The translations under genes and the position numbers were made by a program. Positions 52,255 through 61,330 of a stretch of DNA of 64,000 nt are shown here, piece by piece (within the stretch, counting starts at the first letter, position 1; each line of letters opens with the position of its first letter). The stretch comes from Azospirillum fermentarium. GTDB taxonomy: Bacteria; Pseudomonadota; Alphaproteobacteria; Azospirillales; Azospirillaceae. The stretch covers positions 578,501 to 642,500 of the forward strand of contig NZ_JAOQNH010000003.1 of NCBI RefSeq assembly GCF_025961205.1, read 5' to 3'. The notes below the pieces were generated by a model. It saw only the letters and a program-made list of their open reading frames with translations. It had not been told where the DNA came from and did no database searches.

Positions 52255-54576
52255 TTACCACTTCACCGTGGCGTGCACCAGGAAGGAACGCCCGGCTTCC
52301 AGATACCGGCGGCGGTCGGACGCGGTTTCCGACACGCCCACCACGTTCAGGTAATTGTAATAGCCCGCGTTGAACAGGTTGTTGACCGACGCCCCCAGCG
52401 ACAGATGGTCGGTGGGGTTGACGTACGCCGCCAGATCGACGGTGGTGTACGACGGCGCCTTGAGATAGGTGGCGGTGCTGACGTCGTTGCCGTCCTTGGC
52501 CATCACATGGGTGGTCATCACCCTGGCCCCCCACAGGTCGTCGTCGGCGGTGTAGGACAGGCCGGCGTTGAGCGTCAGGGGTGCGACCTCGTCGATGGCG
52601 GTGCCGGCGTCGATGTCGAAGCCGCGGGCGAAGGCCGCCGCCCCCGTCAGCGACCAGCCGGGCCGGAAGCGCCATTCGCCCTTGCCCTCGATCCCGAAGA
52701 TCTCGACGTTGGCGACGTTCTGCGACTGATAACGCAGCAGGCCGGTGCTGCTGGTCCCCACCGCCCGCTGGGCGATGAAGTTCTTGTAGCGGTTATAGTA
52801 CCCCGACACCTGGAAGCTGGACCCGCCGGAGAACTTGCCGCGCAGGCCCGCCTCCACCCCGTTGCTGGTTTCCGGCTCCAGATTGGCGTTGGGCAGCACC
52901 TCGTACCCATAGGTGGGGTTGGAGAAGCCCAGGTTGGCGTCGTCGTACGGCGGGGCGCGGAAACCGTGGGCATACTGCCCGAACAACGCGTATTCCCCGG
53001 TCAGGTCATAGGTCAGGCCGAATTTCGGCGACAGCGCCACCTTGTCCAGCTTGGACGGCACCGACGAGGGGTTGGACGCCAGATAGGCCGCATCCACGTC
53101 CGGTTCCATGCGGTAGTAATCGACGCGCAGGGCCGGCACCAGCCGCAGCTTGCCCACCGTGATCTCGTCCTGCACATAGGCCCCCAGCATCAGCGTGTCG
53201 GCGTTGGGGAAGGTGCGGCTGGGATAGGTGTCGCCGTTGTAGCTCTTGGCGGTGGCGCCGGTGGTGGTGTTGATCAGCGTCACGTCGCGCATGCGCTCGG
53301 TGTGGATCACATCGGCGCTGAGGCCGTAGGACAGGGTGTTGGGAACCCCGAACCACCCGGTGCCGGTGCGCAGGTTGAGTGCGGCACCGATGATGCGCTG
53401 TTCGGATTCGTTGCTCGTCTCCTCCCGCAAGGTGGAGCGGGCCGGGAACAGGGTGTTGGTGGAGGTGCTGACGGTGGACAGGCGGGTGCGGTTTTCCTCG
53501 TGGGTGTAGCCGGTGGCGTAGACCCGCCAATCAATGTGGTCGATGAAGCCGATGGGGGCGTCGTGGGCGTGCTCGATCCCGACGCGCCAGCGCCGCGCCT
53601 CGTCATCGCTGGTGGAATCGGCGATGGTGCCGCGGGTCATGCGCATGGGCGCCATGGAAAAGATATAGCTGGCGCTGCCCCGGACATCGTTGCGCAGGGT
53701 GGTGTCGGTATCACGGTGGAAATATTCCCCCGTCACCGTCACCTTGTCGGGGCCGTGGTGCCACACCAGCTTGGCCAGGGCGTTGTTGCCCTGGTAATCC
53801 TGCGGGTTGCGGAAATTGCCGTCCTTGGATTTGTACTCTTCCCCGTCGCGGCGGGTGTAGAGGCCGAGCAGCGAGAAATCCCCCGACCGCATCGCCACCG
53901 TCCCCGTTTCGGAGAAGGACGAATCCACGCTGTCGTACAGGCCCTTGAGCGAAGCGAAGACATCCTTGCCCGGACGCAAGTAGTCCTCGGGGTCTTTGGT
54001 GACATAGCCGACCACCCCGCCCAAGGCATCGGACCCGTACAGGGCCGAGGAGGGCCCGCGCACGATCTCAATCTGCTTCAGCGCGTCGAAATCCACCACG
54101 TCGCGGCTGTAGCCCGCCGAGGGCGCCGCGGACGACGGGGTTTCCGGCAGGCGGGTGCCGTCGATCTGCATCAGCACCCGGTTGTTGGTGATGCCGCGGA
54201 TGGCGAAGCCGCCGGCCCCGGCGCGCACGGGCGAATTGCTGACCGCCACCCCCGGCTCATAGCGCGGAAGATCCTGAAGCCGGTGCAGCCCGCGCGTGTC
54301 GATCTCCTCCTCCCCGATCACGGAGATGGTGGCGGTCGCCTCGTCCACCCGCCGCTCGCCCCGGTCGCCATAGACCGTCACCGCGTCGAGGAAGGTCGCC
54401 GGAGCCGGCTGGGCCGCCACCTGGACCGGCGTCTGGGTCCGGCCCGGCGCCGATTGCGCCAGCGCCCCGGTGACCGCCAGGGTCAGCGCCGGCACCGACA
54501 GCCACAGCGCCCGGCGCCACCGCCCGGCCCGCGGCCGCCCTGCCGGAGGATGGGCCACGTTAGGGGATTGGGTCAT
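52255..54576 (-). CDS. hmuR: TonB-dependent haem/haemoglobin receptor (HmuR-like)
   Basis: 773 aa. A long signal peptide (about 1-40, ending GALAQS) leads to a plug domain: TFLDAVTVYGDRGERRVDEATATISVIGEEEI, FAIRGITNNRVLMQIDGTRLPE, and EIVRGPSSALYGSDALGGVVGYVTK. The remaining about 550 residues form a beta-barrel ending in an aromatic residue (ATVKW). The plug pattern is that of the haemoglobin/transferrin/lactoferrin receptor family. It imports haem across the outer membrane with TonB-ExbBD energy. Preceded by a Fur-type box at 54612-54626. Confidence 0.92.
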   Translation of the reverse strand: MTQSPNVAHPPAGRPRAGRWRRALWLSVPALTLAVTGALAQSAPGRTQTPVQVAAQPAPATFLDAVTVYGDRGERRVDEATATISVIGEEEIDTRGLHRLQDLPRYEPGVAVSNSPVRAGAGGFAIRGITNNRVLMQIDGTRLPETPSSAAPSAGYSRDVVDFDALKQIEIVRGPSSALYGSDALGGVVGYVTKDPEDYLRPGKDVFASLKGLYDSVDSSFSETGTVAMRSGDFSLLGLYTRRDGEEYKSKDGNFRNPQDYQGNNALAKLVWHHGPDKVTVTGEYFHRDTDTTLRNDVRGSASYIFSMAPMRMTRGTIADSTSDDEARRWRVGIEHAHDAPIGFIDHIDWRVYATGYTHEENRTRLSTVSTSTNTLFPARSTLREETSNESEQRIIGAALNLRTGTGWFGVPNTLSYGLSADVIHTERMRDVTLINTTTGATAKSYNGDTYPSRTFPNADTLMLGAYVQDEITVGKLRLVPALRVDYYRMEPDVDAAYLASNPSSVPSKLDKVALSPKFGLTYDLTGEYALFGQYAHGFRAPPYDDANLGFSNPTYGYEVLPNANLEPETSNGVEAGLRGKFSGGSSFQVSGYYNRYKNFIAQRAVGTSSTGLLRYQSQNVANVEIFGIEGKGEWRFRPGWSLTGAAAFARGFDIDAGTAIDEVAPLTLNAGLSYTADDDLWGARVMTTHVMAKDGNDVSTATYLKAPSYTTVDLAAYVNPTDHLSLGASVNNLFNAGYYNYLNVVGVSETASDRRRYLEAGRSFLVHATVKW

Positions 54577-54611
54577 CTCCGTCTCTCCTTCACCTTACCC
54601 TGTTAAGCTAT

Positions 54612-54626
54612 TAATTATTATTCGTA
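54612..54626 (-). promoter_or_regulatory. Fur-type box upstream of the TonB receptor gene
   Basis: On the minus strand TACGAATAATAATTA fits the 7-1-7 pattern TGnnAAT-n-ATTnnCA in its core but is the weakest of the four boxes of this locus. It lies 36-50 bp before the receptor start. Confidence 0.5.
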
Positions 54627-54641
54627 ATTGATGGGCGTGCG

Positions 54642-55193
54642 TCAGCCGACACCGGGACCGCACAGCCGGGCCTGCAGCGCGGCAAAGCGGTCCACCTGAT
54701 CGGGCAGAAGCTGGCGCCTGTCGTCGCGGCCCACGAAGATCTTGAACATCGCCGCCCCGTCGCCGTTGAAAAACACCACCGCACAGCTTTCACTGTTGCC
54801 CATGAAGGGGCGGCGGACGAAACCGACGGCGGTGCAGCGGTCCAGCCGGATGTGCCCGCCGATGGGGCTGCCGCCGGCCAGGTTGAAGTAGCCGCGCCCG
54901 AACTGGCCGCGCGGCAGCGGCCCCTTGCATTCCAAAATCAGGTCGGGGCTGTGGACCAGCACGGTGACCGGCCCCCATGCGGCGATGTCACCCATCACCG
55001 CTTCGGCCTGATCCCCCGGTGCGAAGGCGCGGAAGGCGGCGGGAAGGCAGGCGGTGACGGTGTGCAGGCTGACCCCCGCCTCTTCCGCCACCGTTTCCAG
55101 CACCCCGCCCGGTTCGGCGGCCAGACGGGCGCGCAGGCTGGCAAGGGTATCCTCGGGGGTGGCGGTGCAGGCATCGGTGCGGGCGTCGGGCAT
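54642..55193 (-). CDS. hutX: cytosolic haem carrier/utilisation protein HutX
   Basis: 183 aa. The HutX/HuvX fold is shown by VAEEAGVSLHTVTACLPAAF, VTVLVHSPDLILECKGPLPRG and GYFNLAGGSPIGGHIRLDRCTAVGFVRRPFMGNSES, followed by FFNGDGAAMFKIFVGRDD. HutX binds haem in the cytoplasm and passes it to a degrading enzyme. It lies 65 bp upstream of the receptor gene in the same direction and has its own Fur-type box. Confidence 0.9.
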   Translation of the reverse strand: MPDARTDACTATPEDTLASLRARLAAEPGGVLETVAEEAGVSLHTVTACLPAAFRAFAPGDQAEAVMGDIAAWGPVTVLVHSPDLILECKGPLPRGQFGRGYFNLAGGSPIGGHIRLDRCTAVGFVRRPFMGNSESCAVVFFNGDGAAMFKIFVGRDDRRQLLPDQVDRFAALQARLCGPGVG

Positions 55194-55226
55194 GGCGTAT
55201 CCGTGGCGTGAGGGTGCGTTACAAAT

Positions 55227-55241
55227 TGAGAATAATTCGCA
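55227..55241 (-). promoter_or_regulatory. Fur-type box upstream of hutX
   Basis: On the minus strand TGCGAATTATTCTCA is an exact 7-1-7 Fur-like site (TGnnAAT-T-ATTnnCA). It is centred about 40 bp before the hutX start. Confidence 0.72.
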
Positions 55242-55280
55242 TTTGCGTTTTATCTCAACAACGCTTCCCTTAATTCCGCT

Positions 55281-56735
55281 TCATCTTCCCGGCGGCGGAC
55301 GGGTGGGTGCTGCAGGGTGCTCGGCGTGGCGGCCCAGGCGGATCACCGCGCGCAGGCCCGGCCCATTGTCCTCCAGCAGCAATGCACCGCCGTGCAGCGT
55401 GGCGATGGCCCTCACGATGGCCAGCCCCAGCCCGTGCCCCGGCACGGTGCCGCTGGGGTCCAGGCGGAAGAAGCGCTGGACCGCCAACGCCCGCTGCCCC
55501 GGCGCCAGCCCCCGCCCGCGGTCGGCGATGCACACCTCATCCCACCCGTCGCGGACGGCGGCGGTGAGCGTGACGGCCCTGCCGCCGGGGGCATACTTCA
55601 GGGCGTTGTCCACCAGATTGGCGGCGGCCTGGAACAGCAGCGTGCGGTCGCCGCGGATGCGCAGGCCAGGGGGGGAGTCCACCGCCAGCACCACCCCGCC
55701 ATCCTCGGCCAGCGGCAGATAGGACTCGCGGATCTCCGTCAGCAGATCGGCGGCGTCCAGCGGCTCCATCGCCATGGCGCAGCGGCCGGTTTCGATCTCC
55801 CCCAGCCGCATGATGGCGCGGAACAGATGCTGGATGCGCCGCGTCTCCTCGATCCCCTCTTCCAGCTCATGGCGCAGGGCGTCGTCGGGGCAGTTCTCGG
55901 CGATGGTCACCAGCCGGTTGTGCAGGTGGGTCAAGGGCGTGCGCAATTCATGGGCGATGCTGCCCGACACGCTCGACACCTCCTCCACCAGCCGGTTCAC
56001 GCGGTCGAGCGTGCTGTTGACCGCCCGTCCCAGGCTGGCGAATTCGTCGTCGCCGGGGCCGGTGGCGATGCGCCGGCTGCGGTCGCCGCCGGCGTAGCCG
56101 GCCAGCGCCTCGTTGATCGCCCCCACCCGCCGCAGGGTGGCGGAGCTGAAATAGACCCCGAACGACACGCTGGTCAGCAGGAACACCAGCACCCCGGCCC
56201 CCGCGGCCAGCGACACCGTGCGCATCTGGTCCAGCATGGGCTGGATGTCGTAGGCGTTGATCAGGCGCCCGCCGTCGGCCAGCGGCACCGCCAGCCCCTG
56301 GACCGTCGCCCCCTCCCCCCGCCCGTCGATGCGTCCGCTGCCGCAGGCGGCGGGGCGGGCGGGATCGCAGCCCAGCACGGCCAGCAGCCGCGGCGTCTCG
56401 GCGGTTGCGCCGTACAGCACCCGGCCCTGGGCGTCGATGACCAGCCGCTTGCGGGCGGTTTCCGGTTCCAGATGCTCGCGCCGGCGCAGTTCCGCGGCCA
56501 GATCCGCCGCCCCGCCGAACCCGCCGAGCTGGCGCTGGGTTTCGGTATCGCGGGTCAGCAACTGGGCCACATGGTCCTTGACCACCCCCACCAGCAAGGT
56601 GCGGCTCCACAGCACCGCCCCCACGGTCACCACCACGAACACCGCACCGATGGTCATGGTCTGGCGGAAGCTGCGGGTGTCGAGCAGGGGGCGGACGTAC
56701 CGCCGCCAGCCGCTCCCGACCTTATCCCAGGGCAT
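55281..56735 (-). CDS. membrane sensor histidine kinase in the haem locus
   Basis: 484 aa. TM1 (about 26-44) and TM2 (about 174-196) enclose a 130-residue periplasmic sensor with just two cysteines (C123, C131, in a GCDPARPAACGSG loop). HAMP (about 197-248) and the H-box follow with H262 in IAHELRTPLTH, then N-box VDNALKYAPGG and G-boxes DRGRGLAPG, GHGLGLAI. The start overlaps the end of the response-regulator gene by 14 nt. The signal is unknown; extracellular haem or iron is a reasonable guess from context. The C-terminal tail is Pro/Arg-rich. Confidence 0.9.
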   Translation of the reverse strand: MPWDKVGSGWRRYVRPLLDTRSFRQTMTIGAVFVVVTVGAVLWSRTLLVGVVKDHVAQLLTRDTETQRQLGGFGGAADLAAELRRREHLEPETARKRLVIDAQGRVLYGATAETPRLLAVLGCDPARPAACGSGRIDGRGEGATVQGLAVPLADGGRLINAYDIQPMLDQMRTVSLAAGAGVLVFLLTSVSFGVYFSSATLRRVGAINEALAGYAGGDRSRRIATGPGDDEFASLGRAVNSTLDRVNRLVEEVSSVSGSIAHELRTPLTHLHNRLVTIAENCPDDALRHELEEGIEETRRIQHLFRAIMRLGEIETGRCAMAMEPLDAADLLTEIRESYLPLAEDGGVVLAVDSPPGLRIRGDRTLLFQAAANLVDNALKYAPGGRAVTLTAAVRDGWDEVCIADRGRGLAPGQRALAVQRFFRLDPSGTVPGHGLGLAIVRAIATLHGGALLLEDNGPGLRAVIRLGRHAEHPAAPTRPPPGR

Positions 56736-57393
56736 AGCCGATCGCCCGCACGGTGCGCAGCAGCGGCGGGCTGAAATCCCGGTCGATCTTGCTGCGCAGC
56801 TTGAACATATGCACCTCCACCAGGTTGGTCTGGGGGTTGAAGCCATAGCCCCACGCCTTTTCCAGCAGCATGCTGCGGGTGACGGTCTGGCCGGCGTTGC
56901 TCATCAGGATGTGCAGCAGCTTGAATTCCTTGTCGGTCAGGTCGATGGGCACGCCCTGGCGCGTTACGTGCCGCTCGCCCACGTCCATCACCAGATCCGC
57001 CACCGTCAGCCGGTCGCCGGGGGCGGCCATCACCTGCCCGTGGCGGCGGGCCAGATGCTCCAGCCGCACCAGCAGTTCGGCGAAGTCGAAGGGCTTGCCC
57101 AGGTAATCGTCGGCCCCGGCCCGCAAGCCCGCCACCCGGTCCGACGTCTCGTCCAGGGCCGAAAGCACCAGCACCGGCGGGTGACGGGTGCCCTCCAGCC
57201 GTTTCAGCACCTCCATCCCGTCCAGGATGGGGAGCATGCGGTCGAGCACCACCACGTCGAACGCTTCCCGCCCCAGCAGGTCCAGGGCCGCCGCCCCATC
57301 GCGGATGCAACGGCAGGCGTGGCCCGCCCCGTTCAGCTTGGCCCCGATCCAATAGCTGACGGCGGCATCGTCCTCGACGACCAGAACGCGCAC
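56722..57393 (-). CDS. OmpR-family response regulator in the haem locus
   Basis: About 223 aa from a GTG at 57393 with GAGGAGGGG just upstream; an ATG 13 codons earlier adds a Gly/Arg leader that does not resemble the family. The receiver domain has DD at 8-9, phospho-acceptor D51 (VVLDRMLP) and KPFDF near residue 101. The winged-helix effector spans about 125-220 (LTDKEFKLLHILMSNAGQTVTRSMLLEKAWGY..). Its start lies 58 bp after hmuV; the gap carries a Fur-type box overlapping the hmuV 3' end. Target genes likely include the receptor and hutX. Confidence 0.9.
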   Translation of the reverse strand: MRVLVVEDDAAVSYWIGAKLNGAGHACRCIRDGAAALDLLGREAFDVVVLDRMLPILDGMEVLKRLEGTRHPPVLVLSALDETSDRVAGLRAGADDYLGKPFDFAELLVRLEHLARRHGQVMAAPGDRLTVADLVMDVGERHVTRQGVPIDLTDKEFKLLHILMSNAGQTVTRSMLLEKAWGYGFNPQTNLVEVHMFKLRSKIDRDFSPPLLRTVRAIGYALG

Positions 57394-57450
57394 GTCCCCT
57401 CCTCCCTGCCCGCCCCTGCGGCGGGCCTGCATCAGTGTCCGTGAGCGATA

Positions 57451-58281
57451 TTAAGAATTACTCGCAATTCTGTCGAGGGAGGATGGAGTGGCGGGCGGCT
57501 GGCCGGTGGCGGCATAGATCCACCCCGCCCCGTCCGGGGCCGGCAGCCGGACGAAGCCGGTGGCGAACACCCGCTCCAGCACCGGGACCGCCAGAGCGTC
57601 CATGGGGCCGCTCCACGCCTCCCGCCCGCCGGCCAGCAGCAGCCCGTGGTCGCAATAGCGGGCGGCGAGGGTGATGTCGTGCAGGATGACGGCGCATCCG
57701 CCGCCGGTCCGCGCCACCCACGCGCGGGCGGCGCGCAGCAGGTGGTGCTGGTGCGCCGGGTCCAGGCTGGCCGTCGGTTCGTCCAGCAGCAGATAGGGCG
57801 CGCCCTCCACCCCCCGTCCCCCGGCGGCAAGCTGGGCCAGCGCGCGGGCGAAGGCCACCCGCTGGCTTTCCCCGCCCGACAGGTGGGGCAGCAGGCGCCC
57901 GGCCAGGGACAGGGCGTCGGCGGCGTGCAGACACTCGGCGATCAGCCGCCGCCGCTCCGCAGCACCCAAGGGACCGGTTTCGGTGGCGATGGTCATCACC
58001 TCGTCCACGGAAAAGGCGAAGCCCGCGGACGGGTGCTGCGTCACCAGCGCCCGGCGGCAGGCCAGATGGCGGGGCGGCAGGGTGGCAAGCGCGTGCCCGT
58101 CCAGCCGCACCCGGCCCGCCGACGGCGCCCGTTCCCCCGACAGAACCGACAGCAGCGTGGATTTCCCCGCCCCGTTGGGGCCGAGGACCGCCAGCATCCG
58201 CCCCGGCTCCACCGCCGCCGACACGCCCGTGAGCAGGCGCGCCCGGCCGGCGGTGACGCAAACCTCGTCGGCAGTCAGCAT
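57451..58281 (-). CDS. hmuV: haem ABC transporter ATP-binding protein
   Basis: 276 aa. Walker A GPNGAGKST (residues 34-42), signature LSGGESQRVAFARAL, Walker B LLLDEPTASLD and the His switch ILHDI are complete. The long insertion near AAGGRGVEGAPYLL between signature and Walker B is characteristic of HmuV. Start ATG 58281 has AAGGGA 7 nt upstream; an ATG at 58296 overlapping the hmuU stop is an alternative. It drives haem import across the inner membrane with HmuU and HmuT. Confidence 0.93.
   Translation of the reverse strand: MLTADEVCVTAGRARLLTGVSAAVEPGRMLAVLGPNGAGKSTLLSVLSGERAPSAGRVRLDGHALATLPPRHLACRRALVTQHPSAGFAFSVDEVMTIATETGPLGAAERRRLIAECLHAADALSLAGRLLPHLSGGESQRVAFARALAQLAAGGRGVEGAPYLLLDEPTASLDPAHQHHLLRAARAWVARTGGGCAVILHDITLAARYCDHGLLLAGGREAWSGPMDALAVPVLERVFATGFVRLPAPDGAGWIYAATGQPPATPSSLDRIASNS
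57452..57466 (-). promoter_or_regulatory. Fur-type box upstream of the response regulator gene
   Basis: On the minus strand TGCGAGTAATTCTTA resembles the 7-1-7 site of hutX. It lies inside the last codons of hmuV and is centred about 66 bp before the regulator's GTG start. Confidence 0.58.
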
Positions 58282-58292
58282 CGCTGTTCCCT

Positions 58293-59387
58293 TCATGCCG
58301 TCAGACGCCCGCCGCGCGACCGCAGCAGGGTCAGGAACACCGGGGCGCCCACGGCCCCCAGCAACAGCCCCACCGGCACGTCCGCCGGGGCGGCGATGGT
58401 GCGCGCCGCGGTGTCGGCCAGGATCAGCAGCGTGGCTGCCGCCAGGGCGGTCGCCGGCAGCAGCCGACGGTGGGCCGGCCCCAGCCACAGCCGCATCATG
58501 TGCGGCACGATCAGCCCGACGAAGCCGATCAGCCCCGACACCGCCACCGCGGCCCCCACCCCCAACGCCACCAGCAGCACCGTGCGCACGGCGAAGCGGT
58601 GGGGGTCGAGGCCCAGAAGAAAGGCGTCCCGCTCCCCCAGGGCATAGAGGTCGAGCCGCCGGGCGTTCGCCATCAGCCCCGCCGCCGCCAGCGCCATCAG
58701 CGCCAGGGCCGGGGCGGCCTGCGCCCACCCCGCCCCGCCGAAGCCGCCCATCATCCAGAACGTCATCTGCCGCAGCGCCAGATCGTCGCCCAGATAGCTG
58801 CACAGCCCGATCCCGGTGGCGCCCAGGGCGTTGACGGCGATGCCGGCCAGCAGCATGTCGGCGGCGGAGCACCGCCCCGCCCGCCGGGCCAGCATCAGGA
58901 TCAGCACGGTGGCCGACAGCGCGCCGAGAAAGGCCATGGCCGGCAGCAGCACCGCCAGCGACACCCCGCGGGCGGCGAGGCCGAAGCCCGACACCCCCAG
59001 CACCATGGTCAGCGACCCGGCAAAGGCCGCCCCGCTCGACACCCCCACCAGCCCCGGATCGGCCAGCGGGTTGCGGAAGATGGCCTGCAGCGACGCCCCC
59101 GCCACCCCCAGCGTCACCCCCACCGCCGCCGCCAGCACGATGCGCGGCAGCCGCAGCGTGACCAGCACCGCCAGATCGCGGGACGACAGCGGCGTTCCCG
59201 GCAGCCCCATGGCCTGGGCCAGATGGGAGACGGTTCCCCCCAGCGGCACCGCCACGCTGCCGCTGGACAGCGCCACCAGCACCGCCCCCAGCAGGGCCGC
59301 CAGCAACAGGCCCAGGGCGGGAACCAGCGGCGGACGGCGGGCGCCGGGCGAAACGGCGGGAACGGGGGCGGACAGGTCCAGGCTCAT
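58293..59387 (-). CDS. hmuU: haem ABC transporter permease (FecCD family)
   Basis: 364 aa with about 10 hydrophobic segments. FecCD phrases include [44 protein letters not shown] near the N-terminal third and GLIGFVGLIVPHMMRLWLGPAHRRLLP near the end. It forms the inner-membrane channel of the haem importer. The start overlaps the hmuT stop by 4 nt and its stop overlaps or abuts hmuV, so hmuTUV are translationally coupled. Confidence 0.93.
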   Translation of the reverse strand: MSLDLSAPVPAVSPGARRPPLVPALGLLLAALLGAVLVALSSGSVAVPLGGTVSHLAQAMGLPGTPLSSRDLAVLVTLRLPRIVLAAAVGVTLGVAGASLQAIFRNPLADPGLVGVSSGAAFAGSLTMVLGVSGFGLAARGVSLAVLLPAMAFLGALSATVLILMLARRAGRCSAADMLLAGIAVNALGATGIGLCSYLGDDLALRQMTFWMMGGFGGAGWAQAAPALALMALAAAGLMANARRLDLYALGERDAFLLGLDPHRFAVRTVLLVALGVGAAVAVSGLIGFVGLIVPHMMRLWLGPAHRRLLPATALAAATLLILADTAARTIAAPADVPVGLLLGAVGAPVFLTLLRSRGGRLTA

Positions 59388-60283
59388 GGCGTCATCCCTT
59401 CCACGGTGACTCCCTGGGCGGCCAGCAGGGCCGCCACCGCGTCGGGCGAGCGGGGGCCGAGACCGACGAACAGGCCGCCGTCGATCACCACCACCCGCCG
59501 GTCACGGGCCGCCGGGGTCATGGCAAGCTGGGGCAGCGACACCAGCCCGTCGATCCCGCCCGAGCGGTCCACCAGCGACCGCCCGACGAGCAGGATGTCC
59601 GGTTCCGCCGCCAGGGCGGCTTCCGCCGACAGCGGCGGGAATTCCCGCTCGCTGTCCATGGCGTTGCGGGCGCCGGCCAGGGTAATCAGCGTGTCGGGCA
59701 CGGTGCCCCGCCCCGCCGCCATCATCCCCCCCGGCCCGCCGCCCACCAGACACAGCACCCGCGCGCCGATGGTGCCGGTGCGGGCGCGCCGGGCGGCGTC
59801 CACCGCCGTGGCCAGGGCGGTGAATTTCCGCTCCACCGCCGCCGCCAGCCGCTCGCCCTCCGCCGGGCGGCCCAGGGTGCGGGCCACGGCGGCGATGCGG
59901 GCGGACAGGCCGGGCAGCCCCGGCGCGTCGGGGATCGTTTCCACCGCCACCCCCATGGCGCGGAGCTGGTCGAAGGCGGCGGGCGGCCCCGCCCCCTCCA
60001 CCGCCAGCACATGGGTGGGGGTCAGGGACATCAGCCCCTCCGCCGACAGGGTGCGCATATAGCCGGCGTCAGGACGGGCCGCGGCCTCGGCGGGGTAGCG
60101 GCTGACGGTGTCGCGGGCGATCACCGCCTCCCCGGCCCCGAGCGCGAAGGCCAGTTCGGTGACCGGCGCCCCGATGGTGATGAGCCGCAGGCCGTCCGCC
60201 GCCACCGCCGCCGGGGAGAGAAGAGCCCCGGCGGCGGCCAGCGCTGCGGCCACACGGCGCAGGCAGGGTCTGAGCGTTGCCAT
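59384..60283 (-). CDS. hmuT: haem ABC transporter substrate-binding protein
   Basis: 299 aa. A signal peptide occupies about residues 1-28 (AALAAAGALLSPAAVAADG). The mature protein is a class III binding protein: LITIGAPVTELAFALGAG, VIARDTVSRYPAEA (the Tyr of the family haem site is in this region), and VEGMTP at the end. It carries haem from the outer-membrane receptor to HmuUV in the periplasm. Starts 11 bp after hmuS. Confidence 0.92.
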   Translation of the reverse strand: MATLRPCLRRVAAALAAAGALLSPAAVAADGLRLITIGAPVTELAFALGAGEAVIARDTVSRYPAEAAARPDAGYMRTLSAEGLMSLTPTHVLAVEGAGPPAAFDQLRAMGVAVETIPDAPGLPGLSARIAAVARTLGRPAEGERLAAAVERKFTALATAVDAARRARTGTIGARVLCLVGGGPGGMMAAGRGTVPDTLITLAGARNAMDSEREFPPLSAEAALAAEPDILLVGRSLVDRSGGIDGLVSLPQLAMTPAARDRRVVVIDGGLFVGLGPRSPDAVAALLAAQGVTVEGMTP

Positions 60284-60294
60284 GATGCCCGCCG

Positions 60295-61245
60295 TCAGGC
60301 GGCGGCAGCGGTCAGGGAGGGCAGGCTTTGGGCCAGCGCCCGCCATTCGGCGCGCTCCGGCTTGTCCTCGTCCCGCTGGCCGCAGAGGATGGCGCAATTG
60401 TCGCCGCGGCTGTCGTAGAGTTCCACCGTGGTGATGCCGCCCTTGTCGGTGGGCTTGTAGACCACCCAGGCGGTTGCCAGACCCGCCGTATCGCACGCCA
60501 GACGGAAGCCGGGATCGTCGATGCCGAGCGTTCCGCCCGTGGTCCGCACGGTGGTCAGCGTGCCGGTGTGGATCTGGATGCAACCGGCGTTGCCGGCGAA
60601 GATCATGATCTCCAGCCCGCAATCGCGCACCGCGTCCAGCAGCGGCGCCAGCGACGTCACCGGCACCGCGCGGGCGAAGTCGGTGCCGGCCAGCCGCATG
60701 GCCTGCAGCCGCCCGGCTCCGAACCGTTTCAGCATGGGATGGAATTCGTGGACGTCGGTCATCGAGGCCCAGGCGGCGCGCAGGGCCGGCACGTCGATGG
60801 CGGCGTCATCGGACAAGGATGAGGACGGGGATGAGGACGGGGATGGGGCGGCGTCCGGCGTCCCGTCCACGGGCAGCGGCTCCTGCCCGGCGGCGGTGTG
60901 TTCGGCGACGAAGGCGTCCCACGCGGCGGCGTCGGTGGCGCCGGTGCGGTGGATGGCGTGGACCGGGCGGCCCAGCCCGTCATGGACGCGGATCACCCCG
61001 GCGGCGGGATCATGGACCGTCTGTTGCCAATGGCCGGGAAACACCCGCAGATCCACGTCGCGGTTCAGCACGATCACCGCCGGCCCCATGACCGAGACGT
61101 TGCCGAACGTCCCCACCTTTTCATGGACCATGACGGCGTTGGTGGTGACCACGCGCACCGGCCCCAACGCTTCCAGGCGGGACAGGGCCGCCGCCCAATC
61201 GACGGAAAGACGGACGGGGCGATGGGCGGACAGGGAGTCGGACAT
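60295..61245 (-). CDS. hmuS: haemin-degrading/haem-trafficking protein HmuS
   Basis: 316 aa, somewhat shorter than the usual 340-355. Two HemS/ChuX repeats are visible. The first has GTFGNVSVMGPAVIVLNRDVDLRVFPGHW; the second has EFHPMLKRFGAGRLQAMRLAG and CIQIHTGTLTTVRTTGGTLGIDDPGFRL. The N-terminal portion of repeat one appears trimmed. A Ser/Pro linker (about 130-148) joins them. HmuS proteins bind haem and release iron or deliver haem to an oxygenase. First gene of hmuSTUV, behind a Fur-type box at 61331-61345. Confidence 0.92.
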   Translation of the reverse strand: MSDSLSAHRPVRLSVDWAAALSRLEALGPVRVVTTNAVMVHEKVGTFGNVSVMGPAVIVLNRDVDLRVFPGHWQQTVHDPAAGVIRVHDGLGRPVHAIHRTGATDAAAWDAFVAEHTAAGQEPLPVDGTPDAAPSPSSSPSSSLSDDAAIDVPALRAAWASMTDVHEFHPMLKRFGAGRLQAMRLAGTDFARAVPVTSLAPLLDAVRDCGLEIMIFAGNAGCIQIHTGTLTTVRTTGGTLGIDDPGFRLACDTAGLATAWVVYKPTDKGGITTVELYDSRGDNCAILCGQRDEDKPERAEWRALAQSLPSLTAAAA

Positions 61246-61330
61246 GGGCGGGAATCCTTTTCGGACGGGGCGTGTGGGATGGGGCCGGCAAAGGGCCGTA
61301 ACCCCGGTGCGATCTCTCCTCAAATGATTA

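Noticed and set aside
49913-52675. 920-codon minus-strand frame over the sulfatase
   Set aside because: Antisense of a sulfatase with a good signature; the frame spans a terminator and part of the receptor gene and has no known domain.
52249-54606. 785-codon plus-strand frame over the TonB receptor
   Set aside because: Antisense shadow; the minus-strand product has signal peptide, plug and barrel features.
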